64,000 nt of DNA from Pseudomonadota bacterium (GTDB taxonomy: Bacteria > Myxococcota > Myxococcia > Myxococcales > Myxococcaceae). A program made the translations under genes and the position numbers. Of this stretch, positions 16,328-24,120 are shown piece by piece (within the stretch, counting starts at the first letter, position 1; every line of letters starts with the position of its first letter). The notes below the pieces were generated by a model. The model was not told the origin of the DNA, did no database searches, and was given only the letters and a program-made list of their open reading frames with translations. Location: positions 1 to 64,000 of the forward strand of contig JAFAAN010000120.1 in NCBI GenBank assembly GCA_023426545.1, written 5' to 3'.

Positions 16328-17166
16328 GAGCCCACAGCAATCCCGATTTGCAGGGGCGCCGCAAGGGCCAGCAGGCCCTGTACGTCTATGGCTTCACGCG
16401 GGCAGGGGCGGTGGAACGCTTCTCCGTTCCCGGTGTCAGCGGCGCCGACGACGTGCGGACGCTGAAGCTGGGGAACCTTGCCGCCATCTACAGTCCTCTC
16501 TCGATGGAGGAGTTCCTGGGGCCGGAGGGTGCGGACCACACCCAGGACCTGGAGTGGGTGGCCCCCCGGGCGGTCAGGCACGAGCGCGTGCTTGAGGAAG
16601 TAATGCAGTCCTCGCCGGTGCTTCCGGTGAGCTTCGGGGCGATCTTCTCCTCACCGCGAGCGCTGTCCAAGGCGGTTGACGCCCACCGGCAGGAGATCTC
16701 CCGGTTCCTCGACGACATCGCTGACAAGGAGGAATGGGCAGTCAAGGTCTACGCCAACGCCCAGCGCCTGCGCGCGCATCTGGAGCGAGCGCCCGAGTTC
16801 CGCCAGCGCCTCCAGCACCTCCCCGAGACTCCCGGCGCACGCTACTTCCACGAGAAGAAGCTGCAGCGCGAGCTCGACGAGCGCAGCCGCAACGAGGGAC
16901 GGAGCCTGGCTGCCCACATCCGCGAGGAGCTCGCCCCGGGGGCGATCTCGGTGAAACCCCTGCGCCTGGCAGATCGCGGGCTCTCGGGCCGGCAGGACGA
17001 CATGGTGCTGAACTCCGCGTTCCTGGTGCACTCCGGGCAGGTGCAGCGGTTCAGCCAGCGCGTGCAGCAGCTCGCGGCCCGGTACCAGCCGCAGGGGTTG
17101 ACGGTGGAGGCGGCCGGCCCCTGGCCTCCCTACAGCTTCTGCCCCAGCCTGGAGGAGCGGCCGTGA
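16324..17166 (+). CDS. Gas-vesicle protein GvpL/GvpF family (first copy)
   Basis: A protein of 280 residues with the GvpF/L fold. QALYVYGFTRAG opens it; HERVLEEVMQSSPVLPVSFG is the conserved helix and strand; EEWAVKVYAN and the C-terminal AGPWPPYSF motif are signatures of the family. GvpF/L proteins bind the minor GvpA-like proteins and help nucleate the vesicle. The ATG overlaps the stop of the AAA+ gene (ATGA), and its own stop overlaps the next gene (GTGA), so these genes are translationally coupled. Confidence 0.88.
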   Translation: MRAHSNPDLQGRRKGQQALYVYGFTRAGAVERFSVPGVSGADDVRTLKLGNLAAIYSPLSMEEFLGPEGADHTQDLEWVAPRAVRHERVLEEVMQSSPVLPVSFGAIFSSPRALSKAVDAHRQEISRFLDDIADKEEWAVKVYANAQRLRAHLERAPEFRQRLQHLPETPGARYFHEKKLQRELDERSRNEGRSLAAHIREELAPGAISVKPLRLADRGLSGRQDDMVLNSAFLVHSGQVQRFSQRVQQLAARYQPQGLTVEAAGPWPPYSFCPSLEERP

Positions 17167-17930
17167 AGTCAATCGTGTACGGCATCCTGGACGCACGGCA
17201 GGCAGCGAAGGAGGCGCTGCCGCCCGGGCTGAACCAGGCGCCGCTGATAGCGGTGAAGCACGGCAACCTGGCTGCGGCCATCTCGCCGGTGGCCGAGGAG
17301 CTGGCCTCCTCGGCCGGCATCGAGCAGGCGCTGGAGTACGCCCGGGTGGTCGAGCAGCTGCACCGACAACTGGCGGTGTTGCCCATGCGCTACGGCTGCT
17401 TCGTCCATCACCCCGAGCAGGTGGTGGAGTTCCTGCACCGCTATGAGCGGCAGTTCTCGGACGCGCTGGCCCAGGTGGAGGGCTGTGACGAGATGGGTCT
17501 GCGCATCCTCTTCCAGGAGTCGGACGTGGCCGAGCCCCCGGAGCAGACAGGGGCGCCCACCGAGGCGGACGCCCAGACCCGCGGACGGGCCTACCTGGAC
17601 AACCGGCGTCGCTTCTACGCGCAGCAGACACGTGTGGACCGCGCTGCCCGGCGCATGGCGGAGCGGGCGCAGGCGACCTTCTCCGGGCTGTTCGTCCGCT
17701 GCACCTGGGACCATGCCGCTCGCCCAGACGGGCAGCTGCTCTCCATGGCCTTCCTGGTGGAGCGCCCCAAGCTCGCCGAGTTCCGGCGGGCCTTCCTTCG
17801 CTTCCAGAAAGACTGCCCCGGCAATGTGATGTGCAGCGGCCCGTGGCCCCCCTACGGCTTCGTGGCAGACCTGGCAAAGCCAGCCATCGCAGCCCTCGCC
17901 GAGCTGGAGCACCTCCAAGAGAAAGGATGA
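17163..17930 (+). CDS. Gas-vesicle protein GvpL/GvpF family (second copy)
   Basis: A protein of 255 residues beginning with GTG (MKSIVYGILDARQ). It has YARVVEQLHRQLAVLPMRYG in place of the canonical HE-VLE-VM-PVLPVRFG helix, and CSGPWPPYGF at the end, as in GvpF/L proteins. It is more divergent than the other two copies, with an insertion rich in acidic residues around VAEPPEQTGAPTEAD. The gene lies 7 bases before gvpA. Confidence 0.85.
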   Translation: MKSIVYGILDARQAAKEALPPGLNQAPLIAVKHGNLAAAISPVAEELASSAGIEQALEYARVVEQLHRQLAVLPMRYGCFVHHPEQVVEFLHRYERQFSDALAQVEGCDEMGLRILFQESDVAEPPEQTGAPTEADAQTRGRAYLDNRRRFYAQQTRVDRAARRMAERAQATFSGLFVRCTWDHAARPDGQLLSMAFLVERPKLAEFRRAFLRFQKDCPGNVMCSGPWPPYGFVADLAKPAIAALAELEHLQEKG

Positions 17931-17937
17931 ATAAGTC

Positions 17938-18162
17938 ATGGCAAACGTCTCAACTTCTACCGGGACGTCCTCGACGGCCGACGTCATCGACCGGATCCTG
18001 GACAAGGGAATCGTGGTCGATGCCTGGGTGAAGGTCTCGCTGGTCGGCATCGAGGTGCTCTCCATCGAGGCACGCGTCGTGATCGCTTCAATCGAGACCT
18101 ACCTCAAGTACGCCGACGCCATCGGCCTCACCGCCGCTGCGGCTGCGCCTGTCGCGGTCTGA
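17938..18162 (+). CDS. gvpA: Major gas-vesicle structural protein GvpA
   Basis: A protein of 74 residues with the near-invariant GvpA core: DVIDRILDKGIVVDAWVKVS, then LVGIEVLSIEARVVIASIET and YLKYADAIGLT. GvpA monomers stack as ribs into the rigid gas-permeable shell. Length and sequence are fully typical, and the Ala-rich end (AAAAAPVAV) is also normal. It sits in the middle of the operon, 30 bases before gvpF, rather than at the promoter-proximal end as in many clusters. Confidence 0.96.
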   Translation: MANVSTSTGTSSTADVIDRILDKGIVVDAWVKVSLVGIEVLSIEARVVIASIETYLKYADAIGLTAAAAAPVAV

Positions 18163-18192
18163 ATCTCCACCTGAACAGGACAGGACAACGAC

Positions 18193-19002
18193 ATGCCACG
18201 CGCCAAGACTCGACACGAGAAGTCCACCCCGGAGGGACGCTACCTGTACGCGGTGGTTCCGATAGAGGCGGTCGACTCGCTGAACCTCGACACTCCCGGC
18301 ATCCAGGGGGCAGACGTGCACCCGGTGACGTCCGGAAAGCTGGCGGCCATCGTCAGCAATATCGAGCAGCAGACGCTTCGACCGGAGCGCAAACTCCTCA
18401 GCGCCCACAGCGCAGTGCTGAGCCAGGTGATGGACCAGGCGCCGATGCTGCCGGTCGCGTTCGGCATCATTGCCGACAACGAGCGGGAGGTCCGGAATCT
18501 GCTGGCCGATCACGCGAACGACTTCCTCACACAGCTCCGTGCGGTGAGAGGGAATGTGGAGCTGGGCCTTCGGATCCGGCTGAGCGACCCCAATGCGTTC
18601 GAGTACTACGTCAACGCCTTCCCCGAGCTCAAGGCGATGCGGGACGACCTCTACCGCGAGGGGGAACCGTCGCGCGAAGAGAAGATCGAGTTGGGGAAGT
18701 ACTTCGTCGACCTGCTCAACGGCTTCCGTGAGGCGACCGCCGACAAGGTGCTCGATGGAATCAAGTCCGTGGCCAGACAGACCGTGGTCAACGAGCCGCG
18801 CAAGGAGTCGGAGGTGGTGAATCTGGCCGCGCTGGTGCCGCAAAAGAAGGTCGACGCCTTCAACGCGACCGTGGAGAAGCTGGGCGCGACGCTGCCCGAG
18901 AACTTCCAGGTGAACGTGACCGGCCCCTGGCCGCCGTACAACTTCACCCATCTGCGAATCCACTTCGAGCAGGTGGAGGAGGCAGCGCAGGGGGCGCCTT
19001 GA
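18193..19002 (+). CDS. gvpF: Gas-vesicle protein GvpF
   Basis: A protein of 269 residues and the copy closest to classical GvpF. RYLYAVVPIEAVD opens the domain; LLSAHSAVLSQVMDQAPMLP followed by VAFG forms the conserved helix; VELGLRIRLSD and VTGPWPPYNFTHLRI close it. GvpF binds GvpA in other organisms and is thought to present it for assembly. The stop at 19000-19002 overlaps the TTG start of gvpG. The third GvpF/L paralogue in one operon suggests specialised partners for the three GvpA-like proteins. Confidence 0.9.
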   Translation: MPRAKTRHEKSTPEGRYLYAVVPIEAVDSLNLDTPGIQGADVHPVTSGKLAAIVSNIEQQTLRPERKLLSAHSAVLSQVMDQAPMLPVAFGIIADNEREVRNLLADHANDFLTQLRAVRGNVELGLRIRLSDPNAFEYYVNAFPELKAMRDDLYREGEPSREEKIELGKYFVDLLNGFREATADKVLDGIKSVARQTVVNEPRKESEVVNLAALVPQKKVDAFNATVEKLGATLPENFQVNVTGPWPPYNFTHLRIHFEQVEEAAQGAP

Positions 19003-19280
19003 TCATCCTGGACGACATCCTGATGGCCCCTGTCCGGAGCATCGCGTGGATCTTCCGCTCGGTGCACAAGGCCGTGCAGGACGAACAGGCCAACGAGCAG
19101 ACCGAGCTCCGCACCCGCCTGAGCGACCTGTACCGGGAACTCGAGCGCGGCGAGATCACGGAGGAGCAGTTCGACGAGCAGGAGTCTCAGCTGCTCGACC
19201 GCCTGGACGCGTTGAAGGGAGCGCAGAAGGAGGCAGGGCCTGCGACTCCTGAAACAGGCCCTGGAGATGAGACCAGATGA
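18999..19280 (+). CDS. gvpG: Gas-vesicle protein GvpG
   Basis: A small charged protein of 93 residues. The N-terminus MIILDDILMAPVRSIAWIFRS is the typical GvpG hydrophobic helix. A coiled-coil-like acidic segment with LYRELERGEITEEQFDEQE follows, also family-typical. TTG at 18999 overlaps the gvpF stop, and the ATG of the next gene overlaps this stop. GvpG is an essential minor assembly factor in other gvp systems; its exact role is not settled. Confidence 0.88.
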   Translation: MIILDDILMAPVRSIAWIFRSVHKAVQDEQANEQTELRTRLSDLYRELERGEITEEQFDEQESQLLDRLDALKGAQKEAGPATPETGPGDETR

Positions 19281-19498
19281 ACGGGCAGGCGACGACACCC
19301 GAGGCACAGCAGGAGCGCGCCTCGGTGTTAGAGCTGCTGGACCGGGTGCTCAACAAGGGCGTGGTCATCAGCGGTGACCTGGTGATTTCGGTGGCCGACG
19401 TGGACCTCATCTACCTGGGCCTGCGGCTGCTGTTGACCTCGGTGGAGACGGCGCTGGAGGTGGGCAACCTTCCCGAACATCCGCAACGCTTGCAGTGA
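19277..19498 (+). CDS. gvpS: GvpA-like minor protein, GvpS type
   Basis: A protein of 73 residues of the GvpA superfamily. LELLDRVLNKGVVISGDLVI, then SVADVDLIYLGLRLLLTSVETAL, matches the GvpS/GvpM pattern, in which GDL-ISVA-VDLIYL replaces the GvpA DAWV-VSLVGIELL. These minor GvpA relatives are thought to help start or cap vesicle growth. The ATG overlaps the stop of gvpG. The short C-terminal tail (PEHPQRLQ) carries no domain. Confidence 0.85.
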   Translation: MNGQATTPEAQQERASVLELLDRVLNKGVVISGDLVISVADVDLIYLGLRLLLTSVETALEVGNLPEHPQRLQ

Positions 19499-19546
19499 GG
19501 CGGGAGGAGGACCCGCCCATGCGCGGGATGGGAGACGAGGTGAACC

Positions 19547-19873
19547 ATGGCAGTCGAGGGCGCACCACAGGCGGTGGAGGAGCTCGCCCGAGCGTTGGAG
19601 CCGACGAAGCCGCCCAAGCTGGAACTGGACGAGGAGAACGTCCAGGCAGGGCTGGTGCAGCTGGTGCTCGCCGTCATCGAGCTCATCCGCCAACTGCTGG
19701 AGAGGCAGGCGCTGCGCCGGATCGACGCCGGCTCACTGAGCGAGGAGCAGATTGAAAGGCTGGGCGTCACCTTCCTGCGCCTGCAGGAGCAGATGGATGA
19801 CTTGAAGAAGCAATTCCACCTGACGGACGAGGACCTGAATCTGGACCTCGGGCCGCTGGGCACGACGCTGTGA
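19547..19873 (+). CDS. gvpK: Gas-vesicle protein GvpK
   Basis: A protein of 108 residues with the GvpK signature: LDEENVQAGLVQLVLAVIEL, IRQLLERQALRRIDAGSLS and EEQIERLGVTFLRLQEQM, ending in DLNLDLGPLGTTL. GvpK is a conserved small helical assembly protein. The gene follows gvpS after 48 bases, the longest gap inside the distal half of the operon. GGAGACGAGGTG just upstream of the ATG can serve as the ribosome site. Confidence 0.92.
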   Translation: MAVEGAPQAVEELARALEPTKPPKLELDEENVQAGLVQLVLAVIELIRQLLERQALRRIDAGSLSEEQIERLGVTFLRLQEQMDDLKKQFHLTDEDLNLDLGPLGTTL

Positions 19874-19907
19874 GGCTGGCCAAGCAGCGGACAGAGAGCG
19901 AGGAGCC

Positions 19908-20294
19908 ATGGCCCAAATCGACGATCGCGTGACGACGCCCCCTCCGCGACACTACCCGCCCACCTCGACCCGCAGCAGCTCCGTCGCCGACATCCTCGAG
20001 CGGGTGCTCGACAAGGGCATCGTCATCACCGGGGACATCAAGATCAATCTGACGAACGTCGAGCTGCTGACCATCCAGATTCGACTGATCATCTGCTCGG
20101 TGGAGCGGGCGCAGGAGATGGGCCTGGACTGGTGGACGACCAACCCCAATTTCAGCTCCCGTGCGCGACAGCAGCTCTCGGCGGCTCCGGCGCCCGCGGC
20201 GGCTCCGGCTCGAGGTGCCTCGGCCGAACCGGCGGCTCCGGCCCCACGTGCGGCTCGCAAGCCCAGGCGCCCGCCCAAGGCCAAGAAGGTGTAG
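19908..20294 (+). CDS. gvpJ: GvpA-like minor protein, GvpJ type, with basic Ala/Pro tail
   Basis: A protein of 128 residues. The core ADILERVLDKGIVITGDIKI, then NLTNVELLTIQIRLIICSVE and MGLDWWTTNP, is the GvpJ pattern (GD-VELLTIKIRLIV and the DWW ending). Unlike the short GvpJ proteins it carries a tail of about 50 residues of Ala, Pro and Arg/Lys repeats ending KPRRPPKAKKV, which may bind the acidic vesicle surface or nucleic acid. It is the last gene of the operon, closed by a strong hairpin. Confidence 0.86.
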   Translation: MAQIDDRVTTPPPRHYPPTSTRSSSVADILERVLDKGIVITGDIKINLTNVELLTIQIRLIICSVERAQEMGLDWWTTNPNFSSRARQQLSAAPAPAAAPARGASAEPAAPAPRAARKPRRPPKAKKV

Positions 20295-20334
20295 GGAGGG
20301 GCCGCACGCGCCAGTCTTGCGCGGCCCCCTCCCC
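20295..20334 (+). terminator. Strong stem-loop closing the gas-vesicle operon
   Basis: GGGGCCGC near 20298-20305 pairs with GCGGCCCC at 20321-20328. The stem extends through GGAGGG and CCCTCCC with a small asymmetry. It begins immediately after the gvpJ stop at 20292-20294. The convergent deacetylase gene ends at 20431. Confidence 0.65.
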
Positions 20335-20430
20335 CATCATGAGCGCCCAGTCCGCCCGCCCCCTCAGCGCCCTCGCGCCTCCGTCCGAGGGCGGGTTCGA
20401 GGTGAACGCCCCCAAGCCCCCATCCCCTCT

Positions 20431-22377
20431 TCAGCGCCGACGTCGCCGCTGCCTGCCCCTCTTGGAGGAGCGCCTTGCCACCACGGCGCGGAGCGTCGAA
20501 GCCGATGTAGACAGAATCCACGCCCCAGGGATGAACACGGATGCCGGGCGCGATGACCACCTCACAGCCGCAGCGCCCCTACCAACATCCCATCGCCTCC
20601 TCGCCAGCGAACGCGAAAGGGCGAAGAGACCGCCAGCCACCGCGAGATAGAGCTGCGCCGTCCCCGCGCCATCAGCGACCCGGCAACCACCACCTCCGCT
20701 CGCACCTCCCGCCTGCCCGCCACCGAGGACCTCCTCGGGAGGCTGCTCCGCAGGTGGCGGCTCCCCGGTGCCCGGCTGCGAGTCCACAGCCAGGATGTGA
20801 AAGGGCGCGTCGCTCACGTCCGCCACCGCCCCATCCTCGGTGCTGGAGATGCGCAGCAGCGCCTCCCGGCTCGGCACGTCGGGCACATGCCAGTTGAAAC
20901 GCCCCGTGTTCTCCACCGATGTGGCGACTGGCACCCAGCTGGCGCCCCCATCCGTGGAGTACGCCATGTCCACCGCACGCACCTCTCCAAACGTGGACCA
21001 CCGCACCTCCACCTCCTGCCCCACGACGAAGTCCTCTCCGCCAACCGGTGACTCCAACACCAGGCCCGCGGTGGGCGCCGTCTCCTCCGCCAGCTCGAAG
21101 TCGTCCACCAGCGCCCATCCCACCCCGTCCAGGGCGACGCCCACGCTCAGTGCGTGAGCGTCGGCCGGCAGCGCGAGGGGCACTTCCCACGATGCCTCCG
21201 TCCAGACCTCCGCGGCAGGCAGGCTTGGACCGCGGTCCCACTCCCTCCATGTCTCATCCGCCCCCCTCACGGCCGCCTCCAGGTGCAGCGGCGTGCTGGA
21301 GCGATACCAGAAGCTCACCTGCGCTCCGCGCCCCGGCGTGACGGCCGGTGCACAGGTGCCGTCGTCGCGCAGCACCTGGAGCGACGCGGCGCCCCCGGAT
21401 GCCTCCACACGTTCGAGCCGGTAGGCCCACGCGCCGCTGTGCGCCTCGGCCGAGCGCTCGGCGCGCACGGCCCCCCCATGGACGGGGCCCAACTGCCAGC
21501 AGTCGGGCACGCCATCGCCGTTTTCCTCATCCTCGAGCGAGGGATTCTTCAGCGCGGCCGTAGGCGCCTTGGGCGAAGGATGCACTGCGGGCCGCACGGC
21601 ACCGCCCATGACTTCCTGCATCGTGCGCACCTCGGTCCCCAGCGGGGCACGCTGCGAGAGCCAGCCCATGAAGTTCCGGAGGACGTCCGGCTGCACACAA
21701 TAGGTGCGCTTCGTGCAGTCCGGATCCACGAAGTGGAAGACGATGACCACCCAGCCGCCGCCCGCAGCCTCCGCCGTGGTGACCCACGCCTGCAGTTGCG
21801 CCAGTCCGTCATCGCGCGTCACCGTTGCGGGCGTGCGAATCTCGTAGGGATCGAACGGAGGAATACTCTCCGCTACAGGACAGGAACCGCAGGTGTCCGC
21901 CAATCCCCGCACGTCGCGCGCCGCGTTATAGCCGCACGCCGCTGCCGTCTGGTTCACCACCGCATCGTTCGCACCGAAGGGGAATGCGAGGGAGGTGGGC
22001 GAGAAGCCCCAGCTGAGCAATCGCAAGCGGTCCTCGCAAATCTCCTGCCGCTGAAGCCCGGGCCCCAGCGGCGCCAGCTCCGCGTGATTCAGGGTGTGCC
22101 CCCCGATGTCGTGTCCGGCCGCAGCCAGGTGGCGCAGATCCTCGAGCCCCATGTAGCCCGACTTGCCTACCCGTCCACTGATGATGAAGAAGGTCGCCTT
22201 CAGCCCCGAGGCCGAGAGCATGTCCAGCACCTGTCGCTGCGTCTCGAGTCCGTCATCAAAGGCCAGCGTGACGACCGTCCGCCCCCCCGGCGCCTCGGCC
22301 CACGCTCCGCCTCCCCACACCCCGAGCATCATTGCGAGGAGGCAAGTACCCGCCCGCACGTTGAGCCTTGCTCGCAT
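20431..22377 (-). CDS. Secreted polysaccharide deacetylase with MYXO-CTERM-like tail
   Basis: A protein of 648 residues. A signal peptide (MRARLNVRAGTCLLAMMLGV) leads into a NodB-type polysaccharide deacetylase domain: VTLAFDDGLETQ with the metal-binding Asp pair, GHDIGGHTLNHAELA with the two His ligands, and SLAFPFGAND. A carbohydrate-binding-like beta region (about 290-430) and an Ig/FN3-like domain (about 450-540: SPVGGEDFVVGQEVEVRWSTFG) follow, then a Pro/Gly linker. The end has Gly-Cys, the hydrophobic stretch LYLAVAGGLFALS and LARRR, the MYXO-CTERM plan. Oddly, 53 further basic residues follow, so a late frameshift may have removed the natural stop. ATG 22377 has GGGGAGGGG upstream and replaces a longer frame from 22407. 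Confidence 0.78.
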   Translation of the reverse strand: MRARLNVRAGTCLLAMMLGVWGGGAWAEAPGGRTVVTLAFDDGLETQRQVLDMLSASGLKATFFIISGRVGKSGYMGLEDLRHLAAAGHDIGGHTLNHAELAPLGPGLQRQEICEDRLRLLSWGFSPTSLAFPFGANDAVVNQTAAACGYNAARDVRGLADTCGSCPVAESIPPFDPYEIRTPATVTRDDGLAQLQAWVTTAEAAGGGWVVIVFHFVDPDCTKRTYCVQPDVLRNFMGWLSQRAPLGTEVRTMQEVMGGAVRPAVHPSPKAPTAALKNPSLEDEENGDGVPDCWQLGPVHGGAVRAERSAEAHSGAWAYRLERVEASGGAASLQVLRDDGTCAPAVTPGRGAQVSFWYRSSTPLHLEAAVRGADETWREWDRGPSLPAAEVWTEASWEVPLALPADAHALSVGVALDGVGWALVDDFELAEETAPTAGLVLESPVGGEDFVVGQEVEVRWSTFGEVRAVDMAYSTDGGASWVPVATSVENTGRFNWHVPDVPSREALLRISSTEDGAVADVSDAPFHILAVDSQPGTGEPPPAEQPPEEVLGGGQAGGASGGGGCRVADGAGTAQLYLAVAGGLFALSRSLARRRWDVGRGAAAVRWSSRPASVFIPGAWILSTSASTLRAVVARRSSKRGRQRRRRR

Positions 22378-22666
22378 GTCCCCTCCCCATCTCCCAGGCC
22401 ACGACATTCCCTCTGCGCGATAGGCCCTCCTCCGCCCCCCCTTAACTCTTGCGTCCGGGCGGGCTCCGGCGCAACAGGCGTGCGCCCTCGCGGGCGAGGG
22501 TGCGCGCGGCGGCTGGGCTACCCACGTCCCCGCCCGCCGCAGCGGGATGCAGGGCGAGTATGGGGGAGGCGAGCAGGTGAACGCGCCCTGCTCCGGCCGG
22601 CAGGTCCATAAGGCGAGCTGCCGTGCACTCGCCCATTCGCTCGCACTCCACAGAACAGGCCCAGCG

Positions 22667-23354
22667 CTACTTCTCCCTCTTGCGTCGTGTCAGGGTGAAG
22701 CCGAACCAGAGGCCAAAGCAGCACACGAGACAGGCTCCCGCTGACGCCAGCGCCACCCGCACGGAGTCGAGCACCTTGCGAACGACGACATAGAGTTCAC
22801 CGGACAGGGCCAGAGCAAGGGGGACGACAGCGGTCAGCAAGATATGCGTTGCAAAGCGATGAAACCGCTCCGTCTCCTCTCCCTCCTCAACGATGCGATG
22901 GTACGCAGCGGGCGTCAGAAGGAGGATGACGCAGAGGGACACGGGCGCGAGGCACACCAGATGGACCCACTTCGATGAGGTCGGCAGCGCATCGAAGCCA
23001 CTCGTCAGCATGGTGGCGAACTGGAACCCCAGGAGGGCTTGCGCTCCTGGAAGTGAGCGCGGCGAGCAGGAGCAACACCGGCAGCAGGAGCCGCATCACC
23101 ACTCGATGAACGCCCGGCGTGTCCTCTCCCCGGGTCACGATGCGATGGTAGATGCTCGGCGTGACGAGCAATGCGAAGGCCAGCAGCAGCAACATCAATT
23201 CCAACAGTGAAAGATGTTGCGACGCGACCGGCAGCTTCGTGAAGTTTTCTTCGAAGGCGGCTCGGTAGGAGAAGCCGATGAGAACCTGGGTGCCGAGGAC
23301 AAGAATGCGCCCCTCTTCGAGTGCGCTTTGAACCTTGTCCTTCAGCTCGGCCAT
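22667..23354 (-). pseudogene. DUF6328-like membrane protein gene with a frameshift
   Basis: Two adjoining frames each carry one repeat of the same membrane domain. The first (from ATG 23354) encodes ELKDKVQSALEEGRILVLGT, then IGFSYRAAFEENF and TPSIYHRIVTRGEDTP. The second (ending at 22667) encodes GAQALLGFQF, TPAAYHRIVEEGEETERFHR and a final basic tail. The two repeats align well and should form one protein of about 225 residues, but the frame shifts near 23030-23060, after LLPVLLLLAAL. That is either a real mutation or a sequencing error. DUF6328 proteins are small multi-helix membrane proteins of unknown function. Confidence 0.68.
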
Positions 23355-23445
23355 TCTGACTCCAGTCCAATGGAGGATGGGAGCGCATAGAACAGTCCAC
23401 AAGCCATCCCTCGTGGCGAAGCGCCATGAGGTCCCCTACCCGCTC

Positions 23446-24120
23446 ATGCGAGTGCTCGTCGTCGAAGACAACCGCGACCTCCAGGCCAACATTGCGAGGT
23501 TCCTGGGGACGGACTTCCAGCTCGACTTCGCCGCCACCGGGCCCCAGGGACTCACGCTCGCGCTGAGCCATGAGTACGACGTCCTCGTGCTGGACCTGAC
23601 GCTGCCAGGCATGATCGGCATCGAGCTGTGTCAACGCTACCGGCAGCTCGCACCCCGGCTGGTCCCCATCCTCATGCTGACCGCTCGGGATACGCTCGAA
23701 GACAAGGAAGAAGGCTTCCGCGCGGGCGCGGATGACTACCTCGTCAAGCCGTTCTCCTTGAGGGAGCTTCGGCTGCGCCTCGAAGCCCTGGCGCGGCGCC
23801 CTGTTCCTCCGAGCGGACGACGCCTGACGGTCGGCCCGCTCACCCTGGAGCCCGACACGGGCCGGGCGCAGCGAGGCGAGCGCACCGTCCGCCTCAACAG
23901 AACCGAGGCGCTCCTCCTGCGGCTCCTGATGGAGGCAGCGCCCGAGCCTGTGTCGACGGCCACGCGGGCCCACCACCTCTGGGGAGACGATGCCCCGGAA
24001 TCCAGCGCCTTGCGCACCCACGTCTATTCCCTGCGCGGAGCACTCGCCGAACTGGGGATGAATGCCTGCATCACCACCCGTCGTAACAAAGGCTACAGCC
24101 TGGATGCGCGCGAGGACTAG
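23446..24120 (+). CDS. OmpR/PhoB-family response regulator
   Basis: A protein of 224 residues. The receiver domain starts MRVLVVEDNRDLQ with the acidic pair, has the phosphoacceptor Asp near 50 in VLVLDLTLPG, the Thr in MLTARD and the Lys near 100 in DDYLVKPFS. The C-terminal winged helix (about 128-220) includes RLNRTEALLLRLLMEAAPEP and SALRTHVYSLRGALAELG, the OmpR/PhoB pattern. ATG 23446 is where the receiver fold begins; the frame is open upstream but unlikely to be coding. It overlaps the histidine kinase gene by 17 bases, so they form one operon and almost surely one signalling pair. Confidence 0.9.
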   Translation: MRVLVVEDNRDLQANIARFLGTDFQLDFAATGPQGLTLALSHEYDVLVLDLTLPGMIGIELCQRYRQLAPRLVPILMLTARDTLEDKEEGFRAGADDYLVKPFSLRELRLRLEALARRPVPPSGRRLTVGPLTLEPDTGRAQRGERTVRLNRTEALLLRLLMEAAPEPVSTATRAHHLWGDDAPESSALRTHVYSLRGALAELGMNACITTRRNKGYSLDARED

